DNA from: Permianibacter aggregans
GTDB taxonomy: Bacteria > Pseudomonadota > Gammaproteobacteria > Enterobacterales > Permianibacteraceae
Length of the DNA: 64,000 bases
NCBI RefSeq assembly: GCF_009756665.1
Contig: NZ_CP037953.1
Location: 3,782,001 to 3,846,000, forward strand
Direction of reading: 5' to 3'
The notes under the pieces were generated by a model. It was not told where the DNA came from and did not search any database. It was given only the letters and a program-made list of their open reading frames with translations. Shown here in pieces: positions 63,557 through 64,000 of the stretch (position 1 is its first letter; each line of letters starts with the position of its first letter). Both the position numbers and the translations under genes were made by a program.

Positions 63557-64000
63557 AAAGGAAAGGAATCATCCTTGCGGGTGGGGCCGCTACACGCTTG
63601 CATCCATCCACCTTATTCATTAGCAAACAATTGCTACCGGTTTACGACAAACCAATGGTGTATTACCCGCTCAGCACATTGATGCTTGCAGGTATACGCG
63701 ACATTCTGATTATTTCCACACATCAGGACATTCCGCGTTTTCAGCAGTTATTGGGTGATGGTCGAAGCTGGGGGATTAATCTATCCTACGCCGTGCAGCA
63801 TTCCCCTGACGGGCTGGCACAAGCATTCCTGATTGGTGAGCAATTTATTGGAAATTCGCCGTCGGCGCTGGTACTGGGCGACAATATTTTTCACGGTCAT
63901 AACTTTCAAGAGCAATTAACTACAGCAAATGACCAGAAAGAGGGGGCTTTGATTTTCGCATACCATGTTCATGACCCGGAGCGTTATGGCGTTGTAGAGT
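63553..64000 (+). CDS. rmlA: Glucose-1-phosphate thymidylyltransferase (3' truncated by window edge)
   Basis: RmlA makes dTDP-glucose, the first step to dTDP-rhamnose. About 149 of ~290 residues are visible. [54 protein letters not shown] and [10 protein letters not shown] are diagnostic. The nucleotide-binding loop reads [11 protein letters not shown] instead of the usual GGSGTRL, a Gly-to-Ala change in the first loop. rmlC is expected beyond the window. Confidence 0.95.
   Translation, partial: MKRKGIILAGGAATRLHPSTLFISKQLLPVYDKPMVYYPLSTLMLAGIRDILIISTHQDIPRFQQLLGDGRSWGINLSYAVQHSPDGLAQAFLIGEQFIGNSPSALVLGDNIFHGHNFQEQLTTANDQKEGALIFAYHVHDPERYGVVE

Overview
The window is a densely packed chromosomal segment of a Gammaproteobacterium. 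The strongest taxonomic evidence is gene order. nadB lies divergent from rpoE-rseA-rseB-rseC-mucD-lepA-lepB-DUF4845-rnc-era-recO-pdxJ-acpS. There are also recJ-prfB-lysS, ygfZ/sdhE/ygfX, fabA-fabB, a mtaD-ubiG-HAD-yciK group next to gyrA as in pseudomonads, and gyrA-serC-hisC-cmk-rpsA-ihfB-lapA-lapB-pyrF. An RF2 of classical length with programmed frameshifting, an RseA/RseB/RseC envelope-stress circuit and a FadR-type operator before fabA agree with this. The species cannot be named from the sequence alone. No tRNA, rRNA, CRISPR array, prophage or intact insertion sequence was seen.

1-9.3 kb: end of recJ, prfB, lysS, an HDOD protein, ygfZ divergent from sdhE-ygfX, then an ECF sigma operon (DUF6249 membrane protein, sigma factor, small membrane protein probably acting as anti-sigma) divergent from an exported serine hydrolase. 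Two matching promoter-like motifs face away from each other in the intergenic gap. 9.3-22.1 kb: nadB, then the sigma-E operon running into signal peptidase, RNase III, Era, RecO, PdxJ and AcpS, with a near-consensus sigma-E promoter before rpoE. 22.1-38.1 kb is more accessory: a large secreted M36 protease with a GlyGly-CTERM tail, an M20 peptidase, fabA-fabB, a small heat-shock protein, a beta-CASP nuclease, an SDR, slyX, a glutathione peroxidase, an M28 peptidase with an enoyl-CoA hydratase, ghrA, a 41-residue orphan, a MITE-like element and a diguanylate cyclase. 38.3-44.3 kb is a minus-strand housekeeping cluster (yciK, a phytoene-synthase-like protein, yeaD, a MupP-like phosphatase, ubiG, mtaD).

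44.5-56.4 kb carries gyrA to pyrF, but pheA and aroA, which often sit between serC, hisC and cmk, are absent. The serC-hisC gap is instead filled by a duplicated block of palindromic repeats. From 49 to 58.3 kb the intergenic spaces hold a family of GTAG-headed REP elements whose stems covary. 56.5-64 kb begins a surface-polysaccharide region: two different UDP-GlcNAc 2-epimerases (UDP-ManNAc), manC (GDP-mannose) and rmlB-rmlD-rmlA (dTDP-rhamnose); the last gene runs off the end.

The most unusual items are the REP family with compensatory stem changes, the paired divergent ECF promoters, the FadR operator, the MITE, the 41-residue orphan with two inverted repeats upstream, and the structured rpsA leader. 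I did not find a clearly new multi-gene defence or metabolic system.
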